DNA of 13,689 nucleotides from an uncultured Polaromonas sp. (GTDB lineage: Bacteria > Pseudomonadota > Gammaproteobacteria > Burkholderiales > Burkholderiaceae). This document shows, piece after piece, positions 13,383 to 13,689 of this stretch (the first letter of the stretch is position 1; each line of letters starts with the position of its first letter). Made by a program: the position numbers and the translations under genes. The notes under the pieces are model-generated. The model was not told the DNA's origin. It saw nothing but the letters and a program-made list of their open reading frames with translations, and searched no databases. The stretch is taken from positions 1-13,689 of the forward strand of contig CAMLDT010000088.1 in the NCBI GenBank assembly GCA_946479075.1, written 5' to 3'.

Positions 13383-13689
13383 ATGCCCGATGTCCTCATT
13401 CCCGTTCACGCCATCAAGGGGCGCGGCACGGCCACGCGCCTGGCGCACCGCTTCGAAAAGGACACCCGCTCCGATTGGGACGACGGCTGGGGCACCCTGG
13501 AGGCGGACGCGGCCGAGGGCCCGGCGCCGCTGGAAACCACGGTCAGCTTCGAGGACGCCCGCAGCGCGATCACGCGCAACGATTCGCCCGACATCTTCTT
13601 TGACTACAGCCTGAACCCTTACCGCGGCTGCGAACACGGCTGCATCTACTGCTACGCGCGCCCGACCCACAGCTACCTGAATCTGTCGC
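13383..13689 (+). CDS. PA0069-family radical SAM protein (5' part, cut by window end)
   Basis: The first 102 codons are visible, with no stop before the window edge. The protein starts [25 protein letters not shown], typical of the PA0069 family. The iron-sulfur motif follows in [20 protein letters not shown], with cysteines spaced C-x3-C-x2-C as required for a radical SAM 4Fe-4S cluster. The family is related to spore photoproduct lyase (SplB), which repairs UV-made thymine dimers, but its own reaction is not established to my knowledge. It is probably a cytoplasmic, S-adenosylmethionine-dependent enzyme of about 350-370 residues when complete. The upstream promoter carries a near-perfect SOS box, and I recall that P. 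aeruginosa PA0069 itself belongs to the LexA regulon. A DNA-damage role is therefore a reasonable inference. Confidence 0.9.
   Translation, partial: MPDVLIPVHAIKGRGTATRLAHRFEKDTRSDWDDGWGTLEADAAEGPAPLETTVSFEDARSAITRNDSPDIFFDYSLNPYRGCEHGCIYCYARPTHSYLNLS

Overview
The window looks like a chromosomal segment of a Burkholderiales bacterium, probably Comamonadaceae (a Polaromonas, Rhodoferax or Variovorax relative). This is inferred from the high GC with strong third-position bias, from protein family resemblance, and from several dispersed repeats that I recall from genomes of that family. No database search was possible. I see no tRNA, rRNA, CRISPR array, transposase, integrase or phage gene.

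Layout. Positions 1-121 hold three tandem hairpins and a short dispersed repeat. A minus-strand pair follows: a DUF58 protein (122-1222) downstream of a MoxR-type AAA+ ATPase (1224-2144). Divergent from it, 29 nt away, is a tight plus-strand cluster: a class II histone-deacetylase-like amidohydrolase (2174-3124), an ECHDC3-like crotonase lacking both classical catalytic glutamates (3144-3929), and a MscS-family channel (3917-5224). Facing it on the minus strand is a complete TRAP transporter: dctP-like (7096-8106), dctQ-like (6535-7020) and dctM-like (5246-6538), with an intrinsic terminator between the binding protein and the permease genes. A 401-bp divergent intergenic region (8107-8507) contains several dyads and a triple direct repeat. 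Then come etfB (8508-9257), etfA (9364-10305), a terminator, a DmdC-like acyl-CoA dehydrogenase (10388-12178), a nitronate monooxygenase-family protein (12280-13242), and the start of a PA0069-family radical SAM protein (13383 onward, cut by the window end).

How it fits together. The acyl-CoA dehydrogenase would pass electrons to the EtfAB flavoprotein, so 8508-12178 is an acyl-CoA oxidation module. The divergent TRAP system may import an organic acid substrate, but that link rests on adjacency only. MoxR and DUF58 usually act together as a chaperone-like unit for envelope or metal-dependent proteins.

Most notable observations: (1) a near-ideal LexA/SOS box overlapping a good promoter directly upstream of the radical SAM gene, which belongs to a family related to spore photoproduct lyase; (2) three gapless copies of a 57-nt dispersed element, two intergenic and one apparently inside the DUF58 coding sequence; (3) a perfect 14-bp palindrome at the predicted start site of etfBA. 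I did not find a clear, wholly new multigene system. The SOS-controlled radical SAM gene is the best candidate for follow-up.
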